Shown: in pieces, positions 23,230 through 35,276 of the stretch
How positions within the stretch are numbered: the first letter of the stretch is position 1
Layout: each line of letters starts with the position of its first letter
NCBI GenBank assembly: GCA_035079385.1
Contig: JAVHKY010000052.1
Span: 9,672,001 to 9,736,000 of the forward strand
Direction: 5' to 3'
DNA length: 64,000 nucleotides
Source of the DNA: Aspidiotus rigidus
Lineage: Eukaryota; Arthropoda; Insecta; Hemiptera; Diaspididae
Translations under genes and position numbers: made by a program
Notes under the pieces: model-generated
Databases searched by the model: none
Seen by the model: only the letters and a program-made list of their open reading frames with translations
Told to the model about the DNA's origin: nothing

Positions 23230-23880
23230 TTCCTAAGTGAATTTGGACGGGGAAAACGAAAAAAATAGTAACAAAATCCTAAGAAGCACCAGAATGGGTT
23301 AATGGGCCCAAAAAGGGTCAAAATTTCCCCAAATTAGAAAATCGTTCAAACTTTTGAATTGTAATTTGATTTTTAAAAGTGGGATTTCGCGCTGAGTCCG
23401 AAAAAATGTTTAAAAAATTCTTCGAAGTATCAAAATGGGTTAATGGGCCCAAAAAGGATCAAAATTTCCTCAAATTGGAAAATCGTTCAAACTTTCAAAT
23501 TTTAATTCAATTTTCAAGTGGAATTTCGCGCTGAGTCTGAAAAAATGCTTTCAAAGTTCTTCGAAGCACCAAAAAGAGGTTAATGGGCCCGAAAAGGGCC
23601 AAAATTTCTCCAAATTGGAAAATCGTTCGAACTTTCAAATTTTAATTCGATTTCCAAGTGGTCTTTCGCGCTGAGTCCGAAAAAGATGTTTAAAAAATAC
23701 TCCGGGGCACCAAAATGAGTTGATGGGCTCAAAGAGAATCAAAATTCCTCCAAGATGAAAAATTTGCGTAATCTTCAAAAGTTATTTTCAATTCTGAAGT
23801 AAAATTTAGCGCCGAGTCCGAGAAAAATACTGAAATGGCCCTAGATGATCTCCAAAATGAAAAATCAAAAAATTTTTTCA
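23230..23880. repeat. about 140-base tandem repeat, left block
   Basis: About four units, each with GGTTAATGGGCCCAAAAAGG, AAATTTCCTCAAATTGG, AAATCGTTC and GCGCTGAGTCCGAAAAA in this order. Confidence 0.85.
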
Positions 23881-23999
23881 TTCTGCAGTAAAATTGTTGA
23901 TTCAGGGGATGGAAGGGATGTCGACAAGTTCGTCTGCCGTTGAGTGCTCGCGGAGTGAGATCGACAAGCGTCGGGTGACAGATCCGAAAGAGGAAATCG

Positions 24000-24800
24000 C
24001 GGAAATTCTCCTCATTTGGGGATTGGAGGGAGACGACACATTGATCTTCCGTTGAAGTTTCGCGGTGAGAGATCGACTAGGGCTCTGCGTATGATCAAAG
24101 CGGGAAAAAGTGCGGATACTCTCGTTGTTTGGTCAAAGAACGCAAAGTTGGTATTCTGTTGCGTGATTCCGATGAGAGATCAACTGACGCCCCATCTATG
24201 AACGAAGTGGGGCAAAGTGCAAAAACTCCTTGATTCAGGCATTGGGAGGATACCACAAATTCGGTCTTCCTCGTGATGAGCGATCAGCTACAGCTCAGTC
24301 TTTCATTGAGGCAGACGAACGCCCGGAATTTCTCGGGGTTTCACCCGGAGGAGGGAATGATACTGTCAAGCTCGACTTTCGTCATGAGCACGCGGTAAGA
24401 GAACGATCAAGACCCCGTGTATGATCAAGGCGGGTGCTTCCGCAAAAATTCCTGTTGTTTCTTGCCGAGGAGAGAATGATGCCGGCGACTTCGTTTCCCA
24501 TTACATGCTCGCGGTAAAAAATCGACTGAGGCCCCGCGTATGATCAAGGCGGGTGCTTCCGCAAAAGCTCCAGTTGTTTCGGGTCAAAGAGAGGATGATA
24601 CCGGCGACTTCGTTTCCCATTTCATGCTCGCGGTAAGAGATCGACTGAGGCCCCGCATATGATCGAGGCGGGTGCTTCCTCGAAAACTCCCGTGGTTTTG
24701 GGTGAAGGAGAGAATGATACCGGCGACTTCGTTTCTCATTACATGCTCGCGGTAAAAGATCGATTGAGGCCCAGCGTATGATCGAGGCGAGTGAAGGCAC
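24000..24800. repeat. about 119-base tandem repeat, central block
   Basis: The phrase GATCAAGGCGGGTGCTTCCG recurs at about 24423, 24542 and 24661 (spacing about 119), with GATACCGGCGACTTCG and ATGCTCGCGGTAA in each unit. Older, more diverged units extend toward 23890 and 25000. It is less A+T-rich than its surroundings. The frames inside are repeat artefacts. Confidence 0.85.
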
Positions 24801-25369
24801 GGAAATACTCGTGGTTTATCACAAAAGAGAGAACTTCACGGCATCATTTGCGCTTCTGTGAGAAACCACCAGAATTTTTGAGCATTCGTTTGACTTCGTG
24901 GTGTCGGGGATCCTATCCAATCTCTCACCGCGAGCTGACCACGGAAGACAAGCTTCCCAGAAACGTCATTCTCTCGGCTGACGCTACGAGAAAGTGATCG
25001 CACTCTTACCCGCATTCATTGCAGAGGCACTATGGCCAATTAATCACTGCGAGTTTACAATGTAAGACGAGCATCTTAGTACCATGATCTCCATCGCCTG
25101 ATGAAACTATGTGAATTTTCATACTGTTACTAGCTTCGATCATACGCAGAGCCTCAGTCGATCACCGGGAGCAATCTTTGTTCTCACGAAGCTCGATTTC
25201 TTTGAGAACCAAATGAAATTTGAAAGACTAAGCGATTTTCCAAATCGGTGGAATTATGATCGGTTTTGGGCACTTCCACACAGTTTGATGCTTCGCATTC
25301 AACAGTTTTTTTTTCAACTCAGCACACAATTTTACCATAGGATCAAGAAAAACTTTGAAGGTTAGGCGA

Positions 25370-25745
25370 TTTTATCATTTTTAAGAAATTTTGACCCTTT
25401 TCGGCCCCGTAAACCCATTTTCGTGCTTCGCAGAATTTTTTAAGAATTTTTTTCACATTCAGCGCTAAATTTTATCTCAGATTAGAGAAAAACATTGAAG
25501 GTTGAGCGGTTTCATCATTTTGGGGCAATTTTGACCCTTTTTGGGTCCATTAACCTATTTTGGTGCTTCGTAGAATTTTTTAACAATTTTATTTGGATTG
25601 AGCGCTAAATTTTATCTCAGAATCGAGAAAAACTTTGAAGGTTGGGCGATTTTATCATTTTGGGGAAATTTTGACAATTTTATTCAGATTCAGCTCTAAA
25701 TTTTAATGCAGGATCGGGGAACACTTTGAAGATTACGCGATTCTT
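25370..25745. repeat. about 140-base tandem repeat, right block (inverted relative to left block)
   Basis: Nearly three units, each with GAAGGTTGAGCG, TTTTGACCCTTTTTGGG, GTGCTTCG.AGAATTTTTTAA and CAGCGCTAAATTTTA, the complements of the landmarks in 23230-23880. Confidence 0.85.
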
Positions 25746-25985
25746 AATTGTTTTTCGATAATTCACAACTTTGGGAACCCCTGCCATAAAATTTCGGCAC
25801 ATTTTGGTCCATAACTCGGCTCAGAAAAGTCGTAGAAACTTCGGATATGGCTCAAATTAAAGAAAAAATTGAGATACAAAATTCGTACATTCAAACTATA
25901 CGTCTAATGTTTTGCGTTTTCGCGCTACGACAGATTTAGCGCAAACTCCCATTTAACTGGTAACATCTTTCTGGTCCACCCTGTA

Positions 25986-26810
25986 TAGCTCGAGTTTACT
26001 CATATTTCAGGAGGCCAACTTAAACACTTCTTGTAGGTCGTTAAAATTGAATTCAGAATTATATCGAACTATATTTTCGTCACGAATCAGTCCGCTGCAT
26101 CCTATCAAAGGCCAAATTTTCTATTTGATGATTTGGGCGCCGGCCACTCTACAAAGTAAATTCTGGCAAAGGTGTTTTCATACTTGGTAATAGTTCGACA
26201 TTACTATTACACTAGACCCGAATTTCATTTGATGCATGAATTGAATTAAAATTACCGAACTTGACAAGGTGAAACTTTATGAGGGAAAAATCCTTGAATA
26301 AAAGTTCTTCCTTAAGAAATTGTGGGCAAAGAAATATGCCACAGCCTTCTTCATAATTGCGTCATTAAAATAGCGTTGTGGTTAGGGATAGCTAACAGCT
26401 GAGGGGAGGAGACTTTTTGTATTAAGGAGCTCGGGAGTAGGTAAAATGGACATCCATTTTGTTTTCTAAGTGAACCTTACACCCCTTTGGTCAACATTGG
26501 GTTTATTAGAAAACAAGATGGATGTCCCATAGTACCTTTGCATGAACCCCGTAAGCTAAGTTCTCTTAAAAAACAAGATAGATGACCATTTTACCTGAGA
26601 GGTTCTTCAAGCAAACTTGTTCTTATGCGGTCAAGTTCAGAGGTGGTCATACTTTTATATCTGTCAAAAATCATGCCACTCAACTGTCCGGCTACTTTAC
26701 AGCAAAATCGATAAGCACCGGCGTAATGTAATAGAGCTCGGTAGCTCATGTAATAGCAACTTTGACTGCGAGTACCGATGCGACGCTACCTACACAAAAA
26801 TGTAAATTCT
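25986..26810. other. no gene recognised
   Basis: A TATAGCTCGAG word at 25985 continues the repeat into which the 3-kb element inserted. Otherwise nothing that I can name. Confidence 0.4.
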
Positions 26811-27044
26811 GCCCAGGCGAATTACAGCTTCAAAACGGACAAAAATGCCATAAAAGGTTTAATGGCTGAAATATGTTCAAGATGTTGCCCTGAATACGTG
26901 GTGAAAAATCACCGCCCCCAGAGGGTGTGCTTCCACCATAGGGAGTCCAAACGTGAAATTGTTCTTGTATCATCCGCGATTTTTCAATTTTACTCGAAAA
27001 TGAGAGGTTTTACGAGAAAAATACATCAGTCAAAAGAGAATTCT

Positions 27045-28854
27045 GAGATGTGGCCACTTTTTACGGGTCGTAATGTGCGTGTGTGTACGTGTGTGACTCT
27101 TTGATGCGAACGAGACTATATCGTTAATGGTATGTTCGATAGTGCTCGTATAAAATTTTAAAATCTAATCTTCCTTCTAACTTTTTCCTACGTACATATT
27201 CGTCCTTATTCCCCTTTCTTTTCTTATCTACGTACGGCATGTCGAAACATACCATATAGCGTGATCGCTTCTCGGGGCTCGTATCGCACTTTGGTGAGAT
27301 GCGAAAACCGGGGAGTCAGTCTCAGCGTCGTTTCCTTCGCGTCTATGAGGTATACAAGTGGAGTGTTATATCGAGATACTCGTAAACGTAAGGAAAATTT
27401 TACGCGACCCTACAATGAGAATACGAATTATTATACCTCGTATTCAGGAGTTCCGTATCTGGCAATTTTTCGGAAATTGTAGAAATCTGCGAGATTTTTA
27501 TAATAAAATTCTTTCGAAATCATTCGTTATGCTCGCCAGATAATATAATCCAATGATTCCCGCTTTCTTTCGATTTTTTTTTCTCGCAAATTTATCCTGC
27601 AAAATTGGGAACACTCGTGACACATTACAGCGGGTTATTTAACATCCGAGTGAGTGCTTTTGCACGTGCACCTCAGGCCTGTCACCTTGAGGGGTACGAT
27701 AAATTTCAACATACAGTAATTGAGGATCGTCACTCTCCAAGTGGTCTGTTGTTCGGGACTCAATTTTTGGGGTGATATAAGACCCTTTCCGGAGCGCTTC
27801 CCAAGCCCGATCTCGATCGATTGTTTTGATTAAGGTTTTTCAATCGATCGAGGAAATCCATCATTTCGAGAACTCCAATATTTCAAGATCGATGTGCAGA
27901 TTCCAGCGTAGACATTTCGACCTTGCTCATCCGACTCCAAATATCAACGAAGTTCATGATTGTATCAAGTACAAATAAATTTATTTTCTAATTATCGAGA
28001 ACACATTATCATCGAGTAAGTGATCAATCGTTATATAATTATCTTGTTTATTTTTTTTTTTTCTTAATTAATAAATACGGGTCGTTATCAAATGATGGAT
28101 CGATTTATTTTCACTCTGTGTTTGAACTTTGTGATTAAAGGAGGGGAGGGGTGGATGATGCGGGCCTGAAGATTCTCTAGCACAAATTTTGGAGGTATGT
28201 ACTTCCTTGGGAGACTACTGTGAATATTGCAAACTTCGTTTCTTTTTCAGATACCTTTTTCTCGAGCATGGTGAGTTTCTCGTATCAGAGTAATAGGGAA
28301 TTTCTTCTGTCTTCAATAGTTTCCGTTCTTTCTCCTTTCAATAGTTTTAGTTAGTCTCTCCCTAGGTTTTTATTTTTTTGTTACGTCTGATTTTTTCCAT
28401 ATTTCATCCAACCTTGGTGGTTGCATCCAGAATCTATTATTCTTCAATTACATCGATAAACAAGGTGAGTTTATCTTCTTCGTTGCTGGCCGTGTACCAA
28501 CCTTCGCACCATAAAGAGGTAGTCCCTCTTCTTCTTCTTCTCGTGTCTGTACTGATCGGTGGTCTGCCCTAAATTGAACTCACGCAGCTGTGAAAAGGTC
28601 TCTTCATGCTCTCCGACCTACTGAGCTGGTCGTACGGTCCCTGTTTCATTTGAGATAGGGGGGGAGTTTGCTCACGCCTTGGAGGGCCTGTTCACAGAAT
28701 GCGGTTCCTTTTGGGGTGGATTTAGTTCCTATTGGGTGTAGTTAGGACTTCTCTCCGGCGGATGGTGAACTGCGATCGTACTAAAGGGATTTGGATGGTT
28801 GGGTTATATAGTCATGTAGTCAACATTGTCGCCCTGTCAGGTTGGCTACGTCAC
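27045..28854. mobile_element. 1.8-kb insertion with 6-bp AATTCT target duplication
   Basis: AATTCT occurs at 27039-27044 and 28855-28860, and only once at the matching place of the intact right inverted repeat, so the sequence between is an insertion. Its ends, GAGATGTGGCCA and TGGCTACGTCAC (complement GTGACGTAGCCA), agree at nine of twelve positions and may be short inverted repeats. I find no coding region inside; frames such as 27261-27482 and 28378-28572 show no domain. Confidence 0.65.
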
Positions 28855-29254
28855 AATTCTTATAAAATTTCTCGCAAGATGTGTTTTTTGCGAATTTTTT
28901 CGGTAGCATAGTTCGGGCGCTAGAAGCCCGCGAAGTTTGACCAAATTACGAAAAATTTCGATTTTTACTCTACTATCGACAATTTTTCCTATTTTTCTCA
29001 ACAATTAGACATTTTATGAAGAAAATGCATTGGTCGACAAATATTTCTCTTGAAATTTCCCGCAATATGAGTCACTAGCGAATTTTTTCAGTACCTAGCA
29101 TAGTTTGGGGGCTACCATCGGCGATTTTTTAAGGTCTTGTATCATAACTCACAATTATTATTCTTATAAAAAAGACAAATCATACATCATAATCATATTT
29201 ATTTACATAAAAAAGACAGAACAAACAAAAAGTTTACTAAATATCCAACGAAAA

Positions 29255-30094
29255 AGGATCATCTTTTTCTGACCACTTGAATGTAGACTCGATAGGCGTG
29301 CTGCATTGTTGCTGCCTCCGTCAGCGGTAATGATGGCAAATCAACTTTATTCTTGGCCCCGAGGGCACGAAATTGAACGTGTTGTAGGGAGTTCAAAGCT
29401 ACATTCCTCTAATTTTGTATAAAATTTTCATTGCCTCACAAGAATAATGTACAATTTCAGATTTTGTGAACAGCTCTGCATAAAATACTTCCACTATTTC
29501 TTCTGATTGTGGGGCAGCGGTTAGTGTCTCCCATGATGTTTTCTTCCCCTTACGATACAACGCAGATGTTGTATCACACCCGGTGAAGGTATGAAGAAAG
29601 GGAGCATTTTTTTTGAAGTTTTCATTTTCCTTGCTAGAAAAAATTCGCTGATCAGCTCTACTCTTCCCAGGTTTAACAAACAATATCGGTTCTCCATCAT
29701 CTGATGCCAAAGCTGTTATCAAAATGAGGAGGTCAATATCCTCCCCAACTACAGCTGTGAAACGTCCAGCCTCTTGCAGTTGGACTGCCTCCTTCACGAT
29801 AACAGTATCTGCATCATGTGCAGCTGTATGGGCGTTTACTCCATTGTTAAGAAAATAATTTTGGAGAAGCTCAACAAACTCGGCTTTGTTTCTGTTTGCG
29901 AGAAAAAGTTGTTGCTTTACGGTGATCGGTGTATTCTTATCCACCGCAATATCTGGAGCAGTTGCAGTATACCGTCTCCGTCTCTCCGCATCCTTCAAGC
30001 AAGCCTTCCCATATCCGTCAAAAATGACAGTGACAAATTGACCAAACACCTGCTTATTGTATGTACCTAAAGAATAGGTACGCGCGCATAGCAA
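29255..30094 (-). pseudogene. FEN1/XPG-like (PIN-fold) nuclease of a repetitive animal gene family, decayed
   Basis: The main frame 30094-29399 has acidic clusters in the order expected of 5' flap nucleases: VTVIFDGY, AHDADTVIV, VVGEDIDLLIL and FTGCDTTSALYRKGKK. The last resembles the G-x-D-Y..GIG part of FEN1, where a metal-binding Asp precedes the helix-turn-helix. A frameshift near 29399 moves the C-terminus to another frame, read as LPSLPLTEAATMQHAYRVYI to about 29255. This tail also matches the family, so the true protein is longer than the open frame. The N-terminus before GQFVTVIF is probably lost. In many invertebrate genomes this family is multicopy and unnamed. Here it is the only gene between two long inverted repeats, so it looks like transposon cargo or its transposition enzyme. 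Nuclease activity is inferred. Confidence 0.7.
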
Positions 30095-30622
30095 ACGACT
30101 TGCAACAAATTTGCGGGCTTACAGCGCGTACGCGTGGACTACGAAAGACGGCTGATTTTGCTAGTGACTCATATTGCGGGAAATTTCAAGAGAAATATTT
30201 GTCGACCAATGCATTTTCTTCATAAAATGTCTAATTGTTGAGAAAAATAGAAAAAATTGTCGATAGTAGAGTAAAAATCGAAATTTTTCGAAATTTGGTC
30301 AAACTTCGCGGGCTTCTAGCGCCCGAACTATGCTACCGAAAAAATTCGCAAAAAACACATCTTGCGGGAAATTTTATAAGAATTTTTTTTGACTCTTGTA
30401 TTTTTCTCGTAAAACCTCTCATTTTCGAGTAAAGTTGAAAAAATCGCGGATGATACAAGAAAAAATTGACGTTTTGGCCCCCTACGATGGAAGCACACCC
30501 TCTGGGGGCGGTGACTTTTCACCACGTATTCAGGGCATCATCTTGAATATATTTCAGCCATTGAACCTTTTATGGCATTTTTGTCCGTTTTACCACACTT
30601 TTTGAATGTAATTCGCCTGGGC

Positions 30623-31527
30623 TACAAAAAAGAACCTCGTCCACGAATTAGTTAGAATAATAGTTCTCTATTGACTGGACTAAAGAGTAATAATAATAAT
30701 AATAAATGAATGTATTTCAATTCAATTCCCATATTTGCGAGGATTGTGCTTGCAGTCCTGAAGGGTATTATTGAGTATAAAATGGCTGTAAAATATCACA
30801 TGCAATTTCACTGAACTGCGACAAATGTTACTTACATTAATAACCTCATGTAAACTGCAAAAAACTGATATCTTTCACTCTAGTAGTGACCAAGTTCTCA
30901 GTTTTTGAAATTTATTACTGCCATTTCTTGACTTCTTATTGAGTGTTCAATCAGGGAGGTGCTACACTTCAGCGAAAATTTCTGCACTTTATAATCATCA
31001 GAATGATTCAAAATTTTTACAAGATGAAGAGGAGACAGTGCTGAACTCAAATCACCAAAATTTTAGAAAAGGCCCGGAATTAAGTTGAGGCCTTTTTCCT
31101 ACCCGACCATTCAATTGAAAGTAAGCCGTCGAGAAATTGTGCTATTCCATCTATTGTTGTGTACAAAACGGTTTAAAATTATAAACGACAAAGAATACAT
31201 CTAATTTATAAGACAAATGAATAAAATTATATTTCTATAAATATTGTATCCAGTTACATCGATTGTACACATAAAACAAGTTTGACAAAGAAGTGTACAA
31301 AGAATTGATTCGTCAAAACCACAAAAGGAAAAAAATGTAAAAATCACGAAAATCAACGCAAATTATGAACAAATGAACGTATGGTTTTGAATAGAAAATG
31401 AAGTAACAAATTCAAAGTAAGGGATACACATTTTTCAAGATTATTAAATACATATTCTGTAATATTATAAACAAACCTTCGAGTAAATTAGAAATAAATA
31501 CCAAAAATCTAATTTTAATTCATTCAG
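30623..31527. other. 3' flank of Atg5, no gene recognised
   Basis: A+T-rich sequence beyond the Atg5 stop codon on its minus strand. I could not pick a convincing polyadenylation signal. It includes a short (AAT)n run near 30690. Confidence 0.4.
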
Positions 31528-31930
<403 letters not shown>

Positions 31931-32503
31931 CTGTAACAAATACAAACAATTATAAGGTAAGAGATGATGTATTTTTTACAAGCAATGACAATCAAGTAAA
32001 CCAGTTTATCAATTCAGTCACAACAGGGATTCTGTTTGAGATAGGGGAAAATTGTATTTCATTGGGTTTCATTAATATTAAACATACAATAAAATTTTTC
32101 ATCAAAAGAAAACCCAACTGTAAATATCAGTAATGAAGTGATTTTGTTCTTGCTCTCAATTGTGTCGGGAGTAATACCTGACTTTTCGTTTGAAAAATCG
32201 GTAAAATTTCAGGTATATAATATGATTGAAAAAATTCGACGTTATACGTTAAACAAACGTTGTGCTTAACCGATGGATTGAATAATTAGCCGTGTATTTT
32301 ATAATTACTGATTTATGTAGGTATGCATAGCATTTTTTTTTTCTCTACTTTCTCGCAATGGCTTGTAGCCTGAACACCGGGGAGTAATAAAATGTAGGTA
32401 AAGACAAAGCGGAAGTTTTACTGTCCATTTCAATTTTAGTCATTTACGAGCCGCTGACGGGCCGCCTTCGGCGGCCCTTGGCGGCTCGGCCTGCCGGCGG
32501 CTC
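31931..32503. other. Atg5: intronic sequence with GC-rich hairpins
   Basis: Mostly featureless, but 32450-32503 is GC-rich with an 8-bp stem GGGCCGCC/GGCGGCCC. It may be the end of another Helitron-like element; see the findings. Confidence 0.4.
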
Positions 32504-32511
32504 CTAGCAGA

Positions 32512-32534
32512 CGCGAGCAGCGAAGCTGCTCGCG
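32512..32534 (-). terminator. proposed Helitron 3' terminal hairpin
   Basis: Ten-base perfect arms around GAA/TTC, followed on the minus strand by TCTG and CTAG. This is the usual layout of a Helitron 3' end, which stops rolling-circle transfer. Confidence 0.55.
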
Positions 32535-33174
32535 TTTTTTGCTCGCTCGCTTCGCTCGCTCGTTATTGTTGTTGTTACATTTTAGTGGGGTGGCTAAATT
32601 CCCCATAAAAACCGTGCATACGATAGAAATATTATAACTTTTAAAATACCCGTTCAAAGTGATCGATGGATCTAAAACATAGCCACGTATATTTTCAATT
32701 ATCATACATAGTTATTAAAGAGTGGGGGAGGAAGTAAAAATTTCAAGTAAAAGGTCGGTTATGATTGGGAAAGGAATTAAGATAAATGTATACCTTTTTG
32801 ATCTTGCAAATCTAGTCAGGTTGTTGAATCGTCGCTTCGCTTGCACATACTATTCTGTAAGACTTACAATGTGGAGTTATAATTTGAACTGAGTTTCCCT
32901 TTGTTGGATTGCTGTTTTGAAATTTCTTACAAACTGCAATGGAGGTCGGTTCCCTCTCAGTGAAAACGGCCAGCACCGCGTGAAGGTAGGGAACCGTCGC
33001 TGGCCTTTTCTCTTTCTTTCACGTTTCTGTATATGAGGAGGTTGAAATTTTTTTCTTCTTCTTCCGGAATAAAGTCAAAAAATAGGAGTAAATAAAAGAA
33101 TATCATAATTATTAATCTTTTATTTTCAGCCTACATTAACCGTCCATAGGTATGTGATGGGGCGCATATTATTA

Positions 33175-35276
33175 CTACTCTTTCCAAGACAATAAAATGT
33201 CATGTACTATATTTCGAGTGGCTACTGAATCGTTGTTCAAAATGTTCTCTTTCTTGGTCAGGAGGCAAATGTTATCCTTTCTTCGTGCCCTGCTTAGCGC
33301 CACATAGAGTTGACCGTGTGAAAATAAATGCTCCCTTAGATCGATGCCAACTACATCTAACGTTTGCCCCTGAGATTTATTTACCGTCATGGCATACGCG
33401 AGCCGCAATGGATACTGCCTACGAATTATTTCAAGCCCTCTTTTCCCAGTTGTGAATTTGAATATAACCCGAGGAATTACGAATGTTTTTGTTTCGTCCT
33501 CAGGTTTACTGACTTCTAATGAAAATTTGAATATCCTTCTAACTATTACTTTTGTTCCATTAACCAACCCTTCTTCAAAGTTCAGATTCCGAATGAGAGT
33601 ACACATCGCACCAATTTTAACCTTGAGCTCATGATTAGGAATACCTGGCTCTGACATTTTATTTAGTAGATCTGCAGAGATATGAATATTGTCAGGATTT
33701 GTATCCTCTTCAATTATAACGGAATCTGCACTGTATAAGATTATCGCGGAACCTTTCAGTTTTCTGTGCAGAATAATTTCATTTATCTCATCAATATTCT
33801 TATTTGTGGCTGAGAGGATGCCTCTTTTTGATGTTTTGTATGGATTCTCCAAAATATCATCAGGATAAACAAAATCTATTAGCTCATCAATGGATAATAC
33901 GTATTTGAAATTAGATAATGGAATAACCTCCTCATTGTTAAGAGACATTGTCTGTATTTTACCATTTCCTATGTTTAAAACTTCTTCTGCAAAAGACAAA
34001 TCGTCTTTATTTCTTTGAAAAGTAGTTAATTTTATTTTTTGTAATTGTTCCCAACCGTATGATAATTTGAAGGTGGATTTAATAATTGTTTCTGGGGTTG
34101 CATGTTGAATGACTGGCGGAATTTGGCGAAAGTCCCCCGCAAAAATGACGTTTTTTCCACCAAAGAACAAATTTTTATTGTCAGTTAAATCCTGGAGTGT
34201 CCTATCTACCGTTTCAATCACATCTTTATGAGTCATAGGTAACTCATCCCAAATGATTAGAGATGCTTTTCGTATCAGCTCAGCACGTTGTGATCGACTG
34301 CTGAAATTACACACTGATTCGTGGGTGATATTTTCTACGGGGATTCCAAACATTGAGTGGCCTGTACAACCACCATCATAATTTAGGGCAGCAATTCCCG
34401 TTGAGGCGACGCATAACACGATTTTCCCTTCACGTCGGAGCTTGCAGCAAATCAACCGTATTACTACAGTTTTTCCTGTACCTCCTGGTCCATCTACATA
34501 TATTTGTAAGCCAGTGCCACCGCTCAAAATATGTGTTGTAACTTTATTGTAAAGTGACTTTTGTTCGGCATTGAGGATAGGCTCCCAGTGACGTATGTAA
34601 TCTTTTAAGTGTGATATGTTCCACCGTAAATACTCCCTGGAAACCTCTGTGGAATCATCGAGGACCTGCGGTAATCCAACCTCTACTGTTGTTTTTCCGT
34701 GATATCTCAGCATTCGATCAATATCACTGAGGGCTTTATTAAAGGCTCTATCTCTATGATTTCCACAATTTTCGAGATAATCTTCGGCTAACATTTCTTT
34801 GAAGTGGTCCCATAAAATGGCGGCTGGTGCTCCGCTCATAATAAGGTTAAAAAAGAGGGAGCGTAATTCGGGACCAGTTTTGAATGCAACTGCTTCAGCT
34901 AAGGCCTCGTGATACTCATTCTCATCATTTAATAGCCCGTGTGCATGCGCAGCTTCTTGAAATGTCTCATACATTTTGCCGTTCACTATTTTCAAATCTT
35001 TAAAGCTATAAGCTGGAAATCGAGTCAACAATAGACGTAGATAGTACACTTCGCCTAAGGTGGGCGACAACCAATACATTCTGCAGATACACTGACCCCT
35101 TTGTCTCTTATGAAGAAAATGTTTACTATCAGGGAATTCAAAAATTGTCAATTTGCTTTTTTGCGTGTCTACAACATAGTTCTCGTAAAACTCCAGGTAG
35201 GTTATGAGTTGAAATTCTGGGGATTTTGGTCGCTGGAAATATAGTACTAACTTGGAAATATTCTTATCAAGAGCCT
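33175..35276 (-). CDS. Helitron Pif1-like helicase portion
   Basis: The first Met of the open frame is at 35151, but the same frame reads sensibly further upstream to about 35276 (EALDKNISKLVLYFQ, then PEFQLITYLEFYENYV), so the helicase was the C-terminal part of one large Rep-helicase. Motifs in order: Walker A VDGPGGTGKTVVIRL, Walker B LIIWDELPM, NVIFAGDFRQIPPVI, IGAMCTLIRNLN, and AMTVNKSQGQTLDVVGIDL with YVALSRAR near the end. All helicase motifs look intact to the stop at 33175. It would unwind DNA during rolling-circle transposition. The junction with the upstream protein is out of frame. Confidence 0.9.

Larger units (their letters stand above)
22983..25984. mobile_element. 3-kb repeat-built element with inverted ends
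   Basis: CTAAATCTGTCGTAGCGCG at the left faces its complement near 25920-25938; the match continues about 170 bases inward to GGTTCCCAT / ATGGGAACC-like sequence. Next to each end lie 140-base direct repeats in opposite orientation (23230-23880 and 25370-25745), and the middle (24000-24800) holds 120-base repeats. The right end continues to CCACCCTGTA, a TACAGGGTGG-type terminus; the left lacks it and appears truncated. No coding frame is convincing. Confidence 0.75.
26811..30622 (-). mobile_element. TIR transposon with FEN1/XPG-like nuclease gene, TIRs about 460 bp, interrupted by a 1.8-kb insert
   Basis: The right inverted repeat is continuous at 30161-30622. The left one is present as 26811-27044 and 28855-29079. 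The ends start GCCCAGGCGAATTACA. Joined across the insert, the left repeat pairs with the right over its whole length, including the AATTCT at the junction. Between the repeats is only the decayed nuclease gene (29255-30094). No duplication is recognisable at the outer edges. I do not recognise a named superfamily. Confidence 0.72.

Noticed and set aside
24016..24424. Frames in the 119-base repeats, with less A+T than the surroundings
   Set aside because: The periodic sequence explains them; no start, splice or domain evidence.
32436..32705. 89-codon minus-strand frame with basic, Ala/Arg-rich tail
   Set aside because: Produced by the GC-rich hairpins near the Helitron end.
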